A stretch of DNA of 23,994 bases from an uncultured Bacteroidales bacterium (GTDB taxonomy: Bacteria > Bacteroidota > Bacteroidia > Bacteroidales > Bacteroidaceae), in assembly GCA_937906165.1 (NCBI GenBank), contig CALCYA010000141.1, positions 1 through 23,994 on the forward strand, given 5' to 3'. The notes beneath the pieces were generated by a model. It had not been told where the DNA came from. It saw nothing but the letters and a program-made list of their open reading frames with translations, and searched no databases. Shown in pieces: positions 13,801 to 20,481 of the stretch. The translations under genes and the position numbers were made by a program. Each line of letters starts with the position of its first letter. Position 1 is the first letter of the stretch.

Positions 13801-15954
13801 ATGAAAACTTATCAGACTAACGAAATCAAGAACATTGCAATCGTAGGATGTTCCGGCTCTGGAAAAACCACTCTCACAGAGGCTATGCTCTTTGAGGGTG
13901 GAATCATCAAACGTAGAGGTACAATCGAGGCTAAGAACACCGTTAGCGACTACTTCCCCGTTGAGCAGGAGTATGGCTATTCGGTGTTTTCAACTGTATT
14001 CCAGGTTGAGCAGGCTGGCAAGAAACTGAACCTTATCGACTGTCCGGGCGCCGATGACTTTGCAGGCAGTATGGTGAGCGCGATGACAGTTGCCGACCTT
14101 GCAATGATGGTCATCAACGGCCAGTATGGTGTTGAGGTAGGTACACAGAACTGCTACCGTTACATCAGAAAAATGAAGAAACCGATGATGTTCGTGGTTA
14201 ACCAGGTTGATAACGAGAAGTGTGACTATGATACAATCATCGAGCAGCTGCAGTCAATCTATGGCTCAAAGGTTGTCCCCGTACAGTATCCTTTGAATGC
14301 AGGTCCCGGCTTCAGTACAATCATCGACGTGCTGTTGATGAAGAAGCTCACATTCGTGGGTGAGGGTAAGGCTCCTATCGTGGAGGATATCCCTGCCGGT
14401 GAGCTTGAGAAAGCTAAGGCTCTTCACATGGAGCTGGTTGAGAAGGCTGCCGAGAATGAAGAGGGTCTTATGGACAAGTTCTTCGAGTCAGAGGAGTTGA
14501 CAACAGACGAAATCCGTATGGGTGCACGTTTGGGTCTTTCTACCGACAGTGTTTATCCTGTACTCTGCTGTTCAGCATCTACAGACGTTGCAGTGAGCCG
14601 TCTGCTCGAGTTCCTTGCAAACGTGGCTCCTGAGATTACAGATATGCCTCAGCCGGTGAATGCTGATGGCGAGACTGTTCCTTATGACAGTGAGGCTCCA
14701 ACTTCTATCTTCTTCTACAAGACATCTGTTGAGCCACACATCGGTGAGGTCAACTACTTCAAGGTGATGAGCGGTACACTCAAGGCCGGTGACGACCTTC
14801 TGAATGTAGACCGCGGCTCAAAAGAGCGTATCGCGCAGCTGTTCTGCAGCGCAGGTGCAAACCGTGTGGCTGTTGAGGAACTCAAGGCCGGTGACCTCGG
14901 TTGTACAGTGAAGTTGAAGGATATCAAGATCGGTAATACTCTCAACGCTAAGGATGCGAACAACAGGTTCGCTCTTGTTAAGTATCCTGCTTCAAAATAT
15001 TCACGTGCCATCAAGCCTGCAAACGAGTCGGAGATCGAGAAGATGATGCAGATTCTCAACCGTATGCACGAGGAGGATCCTACATGGCGCATCGAGCAGT
15101 CTAAAGAGCTTCGTCAGACAATCGTTTCCGGTCAGGGTGAGTTCCACTTGCGCACTCTCAAATGGCGTCTCGAGAACGTCGAGAAGATACAGGTTAAGTA
15201 TGAGGAGCCAAAGATCCCTTACCGCGAGACAATTACAAAGGCTGCCCGTGCCGACTATCGTCACAAGAAACAGTCGGGTGGTGCTGGTCAGTTCGGTGAG
15301 GTTCACATGATTGTAGAACCATACGAGGAGGGCAAGCCATTGCAGGAGGTTTACCGTTTCGGCAACCAGGAGTTCAAGATCAATGCAAAGGGTACCGAGG
15401 AGGTAACTCTGGAGTGGGGCGGCAAGCTCGTGTTCGTGAACAGTATTGTAGGTGGTAGCATCGATGCGCGCTTTATGCCTGCTATCCTCAAGGGTGTTAT
15501 GGAGCGCATGGAGCGTGGTCCTCTTACAGGTTCTTATGCACGTGATGTCCGCGTTATCGTTTACGACGGTAAGATGCACCCGGTTGACTCAAACGAGCTT
15601 TCATTCATGCTCGCCGGCCGTAACGCCTTCAGCGCTGCGTTCCGTGAGGCTGGTCCAAAGATTCTTGAGCCTGTTTACGATGTTGAGGTATTCGTTCCGT
15701 CAGACAAGATGGGTGACGTGATGAGTGATATCCAGGGTCGTCGCGGTATGATTATGGGTATGGAGAGTGAGAACGGTTATGAGAAACTCTCTGCAAAGGT
15801 TCCTTTGAAGGAGATGGCTTCTTATTCAACAACATTGAGTTCACTCACCGGTGGTCGTGCATCGTTCATTATGTCTCCTTCTACATATGAGCTGGTTCCT
15901 GGCGATGTACAGAACAAACTTGTTGAGGAGTTGGCTGTTAAGGACGAGGAATAA
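13801..15954 (+). CDS. fusA2: Elongation factor G paralogue EF-G2 with altered GTPase motifs
   Basis: The protein has 717 residues with all five EF-G domains: G domain (about 1-285), domain II (about 300-390), III (about 405-480), IV (about 485-600, with KKQSGGAGQFGEVHM) and V (about 605-690). The P-loop is GCSGSGKTT (16-24) instead of GHxDxGKTT. The G3 motif is DCPGADDF (80-87) instead of DTPGHVDF, so the catalytic histidine is alanine (Ala84). G4 is NQVD (134-137) instead of NKxD. Bacteroides EF-G2 is reported to support translocation without GTP hydrolysis and to matter under carbon limitation and in gut colonisation; this gene fits it by motifs and by its neighbours (rprX-rprY and the rpsF operon). 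The canonical fusA should lie elsewhere. A strong terminator follows. Confidence 0.93.
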   Translation: MKTYQTNEIKNIAIVGCSGSGKTTLTEAMLFEGGIIKRRGTIEAKNTVSDYFPVEQEYGYSVFSTVFQVEQAGKKLNLIDCPGADDFAGSMVSAMTVADLAMMVINGQYGVEVGTQNCYRYIRKMKKPMMFVVNQVDNEKCDYDTIIEQLQSIYGSKVVPVQYPLNAGPGFSTIIDVLLMKKLTFVGEGKAPIVEDIPAGELEKAKALHMELVEKAAENEEGLMDKFFESEELTTDEIRMGARLGLSTDSVYPVLCCSASTDVAVSRLLEFLANVAPEITDMPQPVNADGETVPYDSEAPTSIFFYKTSVEPHIGEVNYFKVMSGTLKAGDDLLNVDRGSKERIAQLFCSAGANRVAVEELKAGDLGCTVKLKDIKIGNTLNAKDANNRFALVKYPASKYSRAIKPANESEIEKMMQILNRMHEEDPTWRIEQSKELRQTIVSGQGEFHLRTLKWRLENVEKIQVKYEEPKIPYRETITKAARADYRHKKQSGGAGQFGEVHMIVEPYEEGKPLQEVYRFGNQEFKINAKGTEEVTLEWGGKLVFVNSIVGGSIDARFMPAILKGVMERMERGPLTGSYARDVRVIVYDGKMHPVDSNELSFMLAGRNAFSAAFREAGPKILEPVYDVEVFVPSDKMGDVMSDIQGRRGMIMGMESENGYEKLSAKVPLKEMASYSTTLSSLTGGRASFIMSPSTYELVPGDVQNKLVEELAVKDEE

Positions 15955-15973
15955 AAATTCTTTCTCAATATCT

Positions 15974-16005
15974 AAAAGGTGGAGGGTTTGCTCTCCACCT
16001 TTTTT
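15974..16005 (+). terminator. fusA2 terminator
   Basis: AAAAGGTGGAG (15974-15984) pairs with CTCCACCTTTT (15993-16003) around an 8-base loop and runs into a continuous T tract. It separates fusA2 from rprX. Confidence 0.87.
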
Positions 16006-16152
16006 GTTAAATACTCCCTTATTTTTGCTAAAAAATGCATGGATAATAAATAAGATTGTTAAAATCGCAAGTATAATTTCTTTGTTTGTTAATTAAAGAG
16101 AAAAAAACAATAATTTTAAATAATTGTTATACAACCTAAAGATGTTTGTCTA

Positions 16153-16160
16153 TATATTTG
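16153..16160 (+). promoter_or_regulatory. Perfect -7 element directly before rprX
   Basis: TATATTTG lies only 4 bases before the rprX ATG. If used, the mRNA would be leaderless or almost so. No TTTG or TTG sits 18-21 bases upstream. An upstream promoter in the AT-rich region 16006-16150 is an alternative. Confidence 0.35.
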
Positions 16161-16164
16161 CTTT

Positions 16165-17700
16165 ATGAAAAAGTTTACAATCTGGCTTGTGGGTCTCATT
16201 ATGGCCATCTGCTGTGTGGCGTTGCTCTTTCTGCAGCTGTCATACATTGATACGATGGTCAATATGCGTAAGGATCATTTCGAGGAAGGCGTGCGTCGCA
16301 GTCTTCACTCGGTGGCTTATGATCTTGAGCTTGATGAGATGCGTCAGTATCTGTCCGATGAACTGCAGCGTGATATAGATTTCGGTCGGCTGCTCGACGA
16401 AAAACTGCTCTACAGGCAGCATACGGTTAAAGGAGCATCGGGTGAGGCCTATACATTCTTTGAACTGAGACTGTCCGATGAGAAGCCGTCAGCACCGGCC
16501 GACGCCGGTCGCAGATTCGGTAACCGTAGAGATATGTCGGTGCAGGGGGTGAACAAGCTTTCGCAGGACATCATCAAGATGAAGTACAAGTACCAGCGTA
16601 ATCTTTTTGACAGGGTTATATATGATGTGATAATGAGCGCCGGCGCGCGTCCTCTTGAAACCAGGGTGAATGTCGATGCGCTTTACAAGAACCTGAAGGC
16701 TGAACTTGCAAGCAACGGTATCGGGTTGCCGTTCCAGTTCTGTCTGACCGACCACTCGGGTGATGTGATTTTCCGCACCGATGGCTACGTGAGTCAGGAG
16801 TCGCATAAGGTGTACCGTGAGGCTCTGTTCGCAAATGATGTCTTCAACAGGTTCTCTACTCTTGATGTAAGCTTCCCGACATCGTATCTGAACAATTATA
16901 TTTACGGTTCGGTTAAATTTATGATACCTTCTTTGTTGTTCACTTTGGTTATGTTAATAACATTTGTGATAACATTGTATAATGCGGTAAGGCATAAAAG
17001 GATAACAAAGATGAAGAATGACTTCATTAACAATATGACCCACGAGTTCAAGACTCCTATCTCGACTATCTCACTCGCGGCGCAGATGCTGCAGGACGAG
17101 TCGGTGGCGAAGTCTCCGGCCATGTTCAATAAGCTGTCGGGTGTCATAACGAGCGAGTCCAAGCGTCTTCGTTTCCAGGTGGACAAGGTGCTGCAGATGT
17201 CTATGTTCGATGATAAGGACAATGCTGCGCTCAAAATGAAGGAACTTGATGCCAACGAGCTTGTGTCGGGAATAGCGAATACCTTTGCTGTCAAGGTGGA
17301 ACAGAACGGCGGAAAGATTGAACTTGACTTGAAGGCTGATGACCCTTATGTGTATGTGGACGAGATGCATTTCACGAATGTGGTCTTCAATCTCATGGAC
17401 AATGCAATGAAATACAAGCGCCCCGATGTGCCTCTTGACCTTGAGGTCCGTACCTGGAATGCAGGTGGAAAGTTCATGCTCTCCATCAAGGATAACGGAA
17501 TAGGTATAAAGAAGGAGCACTTGAAAAAGATATTCGACCGCTTCTTCAGGGTTACTACCGGCAATGTGCATGACGTGAAGGGCTTTGGTCTGGGTCTTGC
17601 ATATGTGAAACAGATAGTGGTTGCCCACAAGGGCAGCATCCGCGCCGAGAGCGAGCCGGGCGTGGGAACGACATTTGTAATTGTATTACCTTTAAAATAA
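16165..17700 (+). CDS. rprX: Sensor histidine kinase RprX
   Basis: This 511-residue inner-membrane sensor has a first helix at about 5-26, a periplasmic sensor region at about 27-250, and a second helix at about 252-274. The dimerisation domain carries the H-box NMTHEFKTPIST (phospho-acceptor His293). The ATPase domain has the N-box NLMDNAMKYK (about 409-418), G1 IKDNGIGI (441-448), F-box FDRFFR (457-462) and G2 GFGLGLAYVKQIV (473-485). All catalytic boxes are intact. Its cognate regulator rprY follows after 6 bases. Assignment to RprX rests on the pairing and on RprY being recognisable. The start is the ATG giving a KK-plus-hydrophobic signal anchor. The sensed signal is not evident; RprXY was first linked to tetracycline-related regulation in Bacteroides. 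Confidence 0.92.
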   Translation: MKKFTIWLVGLIMAICCVALLFLQLSYIDTMVNMRKDHFEEGVRRSLHSVAYDLELDEMRQYLSDELQRDIDFGRLLDEKLLYRQHTVKGASGEAYTFFELRLSDEKPSAPADAGRRFGNRRDMSVQGVNKLSQDIIKMKYKYQRNLFDRVIYDVIMSAGARPLETRVNVDALYKNLKAELASNGIGLPFQFCLTDHSGDVIFRTDGYVSQESHKVYREALFANDVFNRFSTLDVSFPTSYLNNYIYGSVKFMIPSLLFTLVMLITFVITLYNAVRHKRITKMKNDFINNMTHEFKTPISTISLAAQMLQDESVAKSPAMFNKLSGVITSESKRLRFQVDKVLQMSMFDDKDNAALKMKELDANELVSGIANTFAVKVEQNGGKIELDLKADDPYVYVDEMHFTNVVFNLMDNAMKYKRPDVPLDLEVRTWNAGGKFMLSIKDNGIGIKKEHLKKIFDRFFRVTTGNVHDVKGFGLGLAYVKQIVVAHKGSIRAESEPGVGTTFVIVLPLK

Positions 17701-17706
17701 AGAATT

Positions 17707-18408
17707 ATGGACGAGAAACAGAGAATTTTATTGTGCGAGGACGATGAGAACTTGGGTATGCTTCTGCGCGAGTATCTTCAGGCGAAGGGTTACTATGCCG
17801 AGCTGTGTCCTGATGGCGATGCCGGTTACAAGGCTTTCCTCAAAGGAAAATTCGATATATGCGTGCTTGATGTGATGATGCCAATCAAGGATGGCTTTAC
17901 TTTGGCTCAGGAGATCCGTGCCGTGAATGCTGAAATCCCCATCATCTTCTTGTCGGCAAAGACATTGAACGAGGATATTCTGGAGGGCTTCAAGATCGGT
18001 GCCGATGATTATATCACAAAGCCTTTCAGTATGGAGGTGCTTGTTGTGCGCATCGAGACCGTGCTACGTCGCGTGTGTGGCAAGAAGAACAAGGAGAATA
18101 CTCTCTACAAGATCGGTCGATTCCAGTTCGATACCCAGAAACAGCTTCTTACAATCGGTGACCAGCAGACAAAACTTACAACAAAGGAGTCTGAACTTCT
18201 GAGCCTGCTCTGCTCTCACGCAAACGAGATTCTGCAGCGTGACTTTGCTCTCAAGACTGTGTGGACCGATGACAACTACTTCAATGCCCGCAGTATGGAT
18301 GTTTATATCACCAAGCTGCGCAAGCACCTGAAGGCTGATGACTCTATTGAGATTATCAATATCCACGGTAAGGGTTATAAGCTGATTGCACCCGAGGTTG
18401 AGGGATGA
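17707..18408 (+). CDS. rprY: OmpR-family response regulator RprY
   Basis: This 233-residue DNA-binding regulator has a receiver domain (about 6-122) with the acidic pair Asp12 and Asp13, phospho-acceptor Asp55 in CVLDVMMP, Ser83 and Lys105 (ITKPFS). A winged-helix output domain (about 135-228) contains LTTKESELLSLLC, the recognition-helix segment SMDVYITKLRKHLK and the wing INIHGKGYKLI. The sequence closely resembles RprY proteins of Bacteroides and Porphyromonas as I know them. It is co-transcribed with rprX (6-base gap). Targets cannot be read from this window. Confidence 0.95.
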   Translation: MDEKQRILLCEDDENLGMLLREYLQAKGYYAELCPDGDAGYKAFLKGKFDICVLDVMMPIKDGFTLAQEIRAVNAEIPIIFLSAKTLNEDILEGFKIGADDYITKPFSMEVLVVRIETVLRRVCGKKNKENTLYKIGRFQFDTQKQLLTIGDQQTKLTTKESELLSLLCSHANEILQRDFALKTVWTDDNYFNARSMDVYITKLRKHLKADDSIEIINIHGKGYKLIAPEVEG

Positions 18409-18415
18409 TTGCTTT

Positions 18416-18463
18416 GTATATACATTGAAAGGAGCGCATATGCGCTCCTTTCAATGTATATAC
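18416..18463 (+). terminator. 48-bp perfect palindrome, likely rprXY terminator
   Basis: Each arm is 24 bases (GTATATACATTGAAAGG, then AGCGCAT) and the two meet with no spacer at the centre of CATATG. It begins 8 bases after the rprY stop. In RNA it would fold into a very stable hairpin; only a loose T-rich segment (GTCTTTCGGTT) follows. Termination or mRNA end protection is the simplest role. Confidence 0.55.
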
Positions 18464-18500
18464 GTCTTTCGGTTGTGTTCTTTCCGGTATTAAAGGTGTA

Positions 18501-18531
18501 TAAAAAACGGGTGTCACAATGACACCCGTTT
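18501..18531 (-). terminator. Terminator of the 59-residue membrane protein gene
   Basis: On the minus strand AAACGGGTGTCA and TGACACCCGTTT form a perfect 12-bp stem around a 3-base loop and run into a T tract. It lies 23 bases after the small gene's stop codon. It is a strong intrinsic terminator and independent evidence that a minus-strand gene exists here. Confidence 0.82.
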
Positions 18532-18553
18532 GCTTTTGGTTTTGTTTCTCTGC

Positions 18554-18733
18554 TTATTCTGCAAGATCCTTCTTGCCGCCAACAATGTAGACGATAAGAC
18601 CTACAATCATCAGAGCGAATGCGCCGAAGTTAACTGCGTTGATGTTGTTCCAACCGCAGAAGTAGCTTGCGATGAGGACTGCGGCTGCAATGATAATCAG
18701 AGCCAAACCTGAATATTGAATATTCTTTCCCAT
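18554..18733 (-). CDS. Small membrane protein, 59 residues
   Basis: Reading the minus strand from ATG at 18733 gives MGKNIQYSGLALIIIAAAVL, then IASYFCGWNNINAVNF, then a second helix GAFALMIVGLIVYIVGG and the charged tail KKDLAE. The topology is two membrane helices (about 9-26 and 37-53) joined by a short loop with CGW-NN. I do not recognise a named family, although similar small membrane proteins occur in Bacteroidales. Support is the clear hydropathy pattern, G/C-ending codons like the neighbouring genes, a start codon after an A-rich leader, and its own terminator. It lies convergent to rprY and divergent from rpsF. Confidence 0.78.
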   Translation of the reverse strand: MGKNIQYSGLALIIIAAAVLIASYFCGWNNINAVNFGAFALMIVGLIVYIVGGKKDLAE

Positions 18734-18960
18734 AGTTATATGTTGTTTTTTGTTTATTTTCTAACTGCAAAGAAACATATAAATATTTAGAGAACGAAAT
18801 TTTTTCCGTAAAAAATCTGTCTTTTTGCTTATTTCTTTTCTTAAAATGCCCTTTGTGGAGTATTCGGCCGTTCGCAATTATGTTGTGGCCACTTTTTCTG
18901 CTATGTGAAATGGTGTCTTGTTGCCGTTTGGAGCGGCTGTTTTTAAAAAGCACATTGTAA
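18734..18960. other. AT-rich divergent intergenic region
   Basis: I see no gene. On the minus strand a promoter-like TATGTTTC lies near 18772-18779 and could serve the small membrane protein gene. The rest is low-complexity T- and A-rich sequence between that gene and the rpsF promoter. Confidence 0.4.
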
Positions 18961-18963
18961 AAC

Positions 18964-18994
18964 TTTGGTATTTCAAAAATTATGCTTATCTTTG
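18964..18994 (+). promoter_or_regulatory. Promoter of rpsF-rpsR-rplI
   Basis: TTTG at 18964-18967, a 19-base spacer and TATCTTTG at 18987-18994, followed by CACCCGC, as in many strong Bacteroidetes promoters. The leader is about 40 bases and contains a small CGTTT-AGAT-AAACG hairpin at 19001-19014. Confidence 0.77.
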
Positions 18995-19041
18995 CACCCG
19001 CGTTTAGATAAACGAATGTTTAACCAATTTATTAATTAAAA

Positions 19042-19383
19042 ATGAATCAATACGAAACCGTTTTCATTTTAACTCCCGTTTTGTCTGATGCTCAGATGAA
19101 GGAAGCGGTAGAGAAGTTCAAGGGCATTCTCACTGCTGAAGGTGCTGAGATTGTCAATGAGGAGAACTGGGGTCTCAAGAAGCTTGCTTACCCCATCCAG
19201 AAGAAAACAACAGGCTTTTATGTAATGTTCGAATTCAATGCAGAGCCTAAGGTAATCTCAAAGTTGGAGTTGCAGTATCGTCGCGACGAGCGCGTTATTC
19301 GCTCTTTGGTTGTTAAGTTGGACAAGTATGCTGCTGAGTATGCTGCCAAGAGAAGAAATTTAAAAGGTAATAAGGAGAATTAA
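19042..19383 (+). CDS. rpsF: 30S ribosomal protein S6
   Basis: This 113-residue protein binds the central domain of 16S rRNA together with S18. Family features are MNQYETVFILTPVLSD at the N terminus, the central NWGLKKLAYPIQKKTTGFYV and the YRRDERVIRSLVVKL strand. It is first of the conserved rpsF-rpsR-rplI operon. The ATG follows an A-rich stretch without a Shine-Dalgarno sequence. The length is normal, with a short basic tail. Confidence 0.98.
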   Translation: MNQYETVFILTPVLSDAQMKEAVEKFKGILTAEGAEIVNEENWGLKKLAYPIQKKTTGFYVMFEFNAEPKVISKLELQYRRDERVIRSLVVKLDKYAAEYAAKRRNLKGNKEN

Positions 19384-19385
19384 TT

Positions 19386-19655
19386 ATGGCACAGACACCT
19401 TCAGAAATCAGATATTTGACACCTCCTACAGTTGATGTCAAGAAGAAGAAATATTGCCGTTTCAAAAAGAACGGTATCAAGTATATCGATTACAAGGATC
19501 CCGAATTCTTGAAGAAGTTCTTGAACGAGCAGGGTAAGCTTCTGCCCCGTCGCATCACCGGTACTTCATTGAAGTTCCAGCGCCGTATTGCTCAGGCTGT
19601 TAAGCGTGCACGCCACTTGGCTTTGCTGCCTTTTGTTACTGACATGATGAAATAA
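19386..19655 (+). CDS. rpsR: 30S ribosomal protein S18
   Basis: This 89-residue protein forms a heterodimer with S6 on the 30S platform. Recognisable segments are KKKYCRFKKNGIKYIDYKD, FLNEQGKLLPRRITGTSLKF and the C-terminal QRRIAQAVKRARHLALLPFV. A single cysteine remains at the usual zinc-motif position (KYCRF), so no zinc site is expected. It starts 2 bases after the rpsF stop, consistent with translational coupling. Confidence 0.98.
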   Translation: MAQTPSEIRYLTPPTVDVKKKKYCRFKKNGIKYIDYKDPEFLKKFLNEQGKLLPRRITGTSLKFQRRIAQAVKRARHLALLPFVTDMMK

Positions 19656-19656
19656 T

Positions 19657-19662
19657 AGGAGG
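19657..19662 (+). promoter_or_regulatory. Strong Shine-Dalgarno sequence of rplI
   Basis: AGGAGG lies 7 bases before the rplI ATG at 19670. This is unusual for Bacteroidetes, where initiation normally relies on A-rich unstructured leaders; the other genes in this window show no comparable site. Confidence 0.65.
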
Positions 19663-19669
19663 AATAATT

Positions 19670-20122
19670 ATGGAGCTTATATTGAAAGAAGATGTAATCA
19701 ACTTGGGTTACAAAGACGATATCGTTAAGGTAAAGGACGGTTATGGCCGTAATTATTTGATTCCAACAGGCAAGGCTGTCATCGCTACAGAGTCTGCAAA
19801 GAAGGTACTCGCTGAGAACTTGAAGCAGCGCGCTCACAAGCTCGCTAAGATCAAGGCAGATGCTGAGGAACTCGCAAAGAAGTTGGAGACTGTATCTTTG
19901 ACAATTGCAGCTAAGGTCAGCGAGGCTGGTGCCGTTTACGGTTCAGTTGGTGCTGCTCAGGTTGCTGAGGAGCTTGCAAAGCTTGGCTTCGAGATCGACC
20001 GCAAGATCATTGTTGCAGAGGCAGCAAAGGAGGTCGGTTCTTACAGCGCAACAATCAAATTGCACAAGGAGGTTTCTGTAAAGGTTCCTTTCGCAGTTGT
20101 TGCTGAGGCTGCTGCTGAGTAA
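19670..20122 (+). CDS. rplI: 50S ribosomal protein L9
   Basis: This 150-residue two-domain protein binds 23S rRNA near the L1 stalk. The N-terminal domain has the hallmark MELILKEDVINLGYKDDIVKVKDGYGRNYLIP pattern (residues 1-32, with the GYxxDIVxVKxGYxRNYL signature). A long helix (about 40-75) links it to the C-terminal domain (SEAGAVYGSVGAAQVAEEL to KVPFAVVAE). The length is normal. It is last in the ribosomal operon, 14 bases after rpsR, with a terminator 23 bases after its stop. Confidence 0.98.
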   Translation: MELILKEDVINLGYKDDIVKVKDGYGRNYLIPTGKAVIATESAKKVLAENLKQRAHKLAKIKADAEELAKKLETVSLTIAAKVSEAGAVYGSVGAAQVAEELAKLGFEIDRKIIVAEAAKEVGSYSATIKLHKEVSVKVPFAVVAEAAAE

Positions 20123-20145
20123 GACAGAGTCTTGAAACATTATAG

Positions 20146-20177
20146 AAAAGGTGATGCTTTGTGCGTCACCTTTTTTT
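20146..20177 (+). terminator. rplI terminator
   Basis: AAAAGGTGATGC pairs with GCGTCACCTTTT (one wobble) around a TTTGT loop and ends in a run of T. It separates the ribosomal operon from the cobalamin-controlled operon. Confidence 0.87.
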
Positions 20178-20241
20178 GTTTGGTATCAGGTGCTTTTAGG
20201 GCGAAATAGTGATGTTCCATAAAATATTTGCCGGAGTTTGC

Positions 20242-20270
20242 TTGCAAATTGAAAATACTTTATATCTTTG
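20242..20270 (+). promoter_or_regulatory. Promoter upstream of the cobalamin riboswitch
   Basis: TTG at 20242-20244, an 18-base spacer and TATCTTTG at 20263-20270. A TTTG at 20237-20240 with a 22-base spacer is the alternative -33 element. Transcription should start near 20276, so the whole riboswitch is in the leader. Confidence 0.6.
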
Positions 20271-20278
20271 CGATTGAC

Positions 20279-20445
20279 AACGGTGTAACCATCCCCTGCG
20301 GTGATGGTTAGTAAAAGGGAATCCGGTCAAAATCCGGAACTATACCCGTAGCTGTAGGTTCCAGCAAAACCCAGATATTCTGTTGCCACTGCTCCTTGTG
20401 GGTGGGAAGGCTTCTGGGCGGAACGAGTCAGAAAACCTGCCTTGT
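20279..20445 (+). promoter_or_regulatory. Cobalamin (B12) riboswitch
   Basis: The conserved core is readable in order: a hairpin of AACCATC and GATGGTT, then AAAAGGGAATCCGG, the TCAAAATCCGGAACT segment, ACCCGTAGCTGTA, the B12-box element GCCACTG at 20385-20391, TGTGGGTGGGAAGGC, and finally GAACGAGTCAGAAAACCTGCC. This is an adenosyl- or other cobalamin-sensing aptamer by established consensus. It precedes a TonB-dependent receptor and a BtuG-like lipoprotein, the expected targets. Binding of cobalamin should lower their expression. Confidence 0.95.
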
Positions 20446-20461
20446 CGATTATGTTTTATAC

Positions 20462-20480
20462 AAACCCCGGGTAAGGGTTT
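20462..20480 (+). promoter_or_regulatory. Hairpin at the btuB start, likely expression platform
   Basis: AAACCC (20462-20467) pairs with GGGTTT (20475-20480), ending 1 base before the ATG at 20482. It could block ribosome access when the aptamer is occupied. The following TATGGACTTTTTT would also allow partial transcription termination, if the ATG at 20494 were the true start. Confidence 0.5.
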
Positions 20481-20481
20481 T

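Noticed and set aside
15001..15579. 192-residue frame on the minus strand
   Set aside because: It is antisense to fusA2 domains III-IV, has leucine-rich low-quality composition and no recognisable motif.
18530..18712. 60-residue frame on the plus strand
   Set aside because: It is antisense to the 59-residue membrane protein, which has better hydropathy, codon use and a matching terminator.
20383..20481. Upstream start for btuB inside the riboswitch
   Set aside because: The 33 extra residues are translated aptamer sequence and precede a proper signal peptide.
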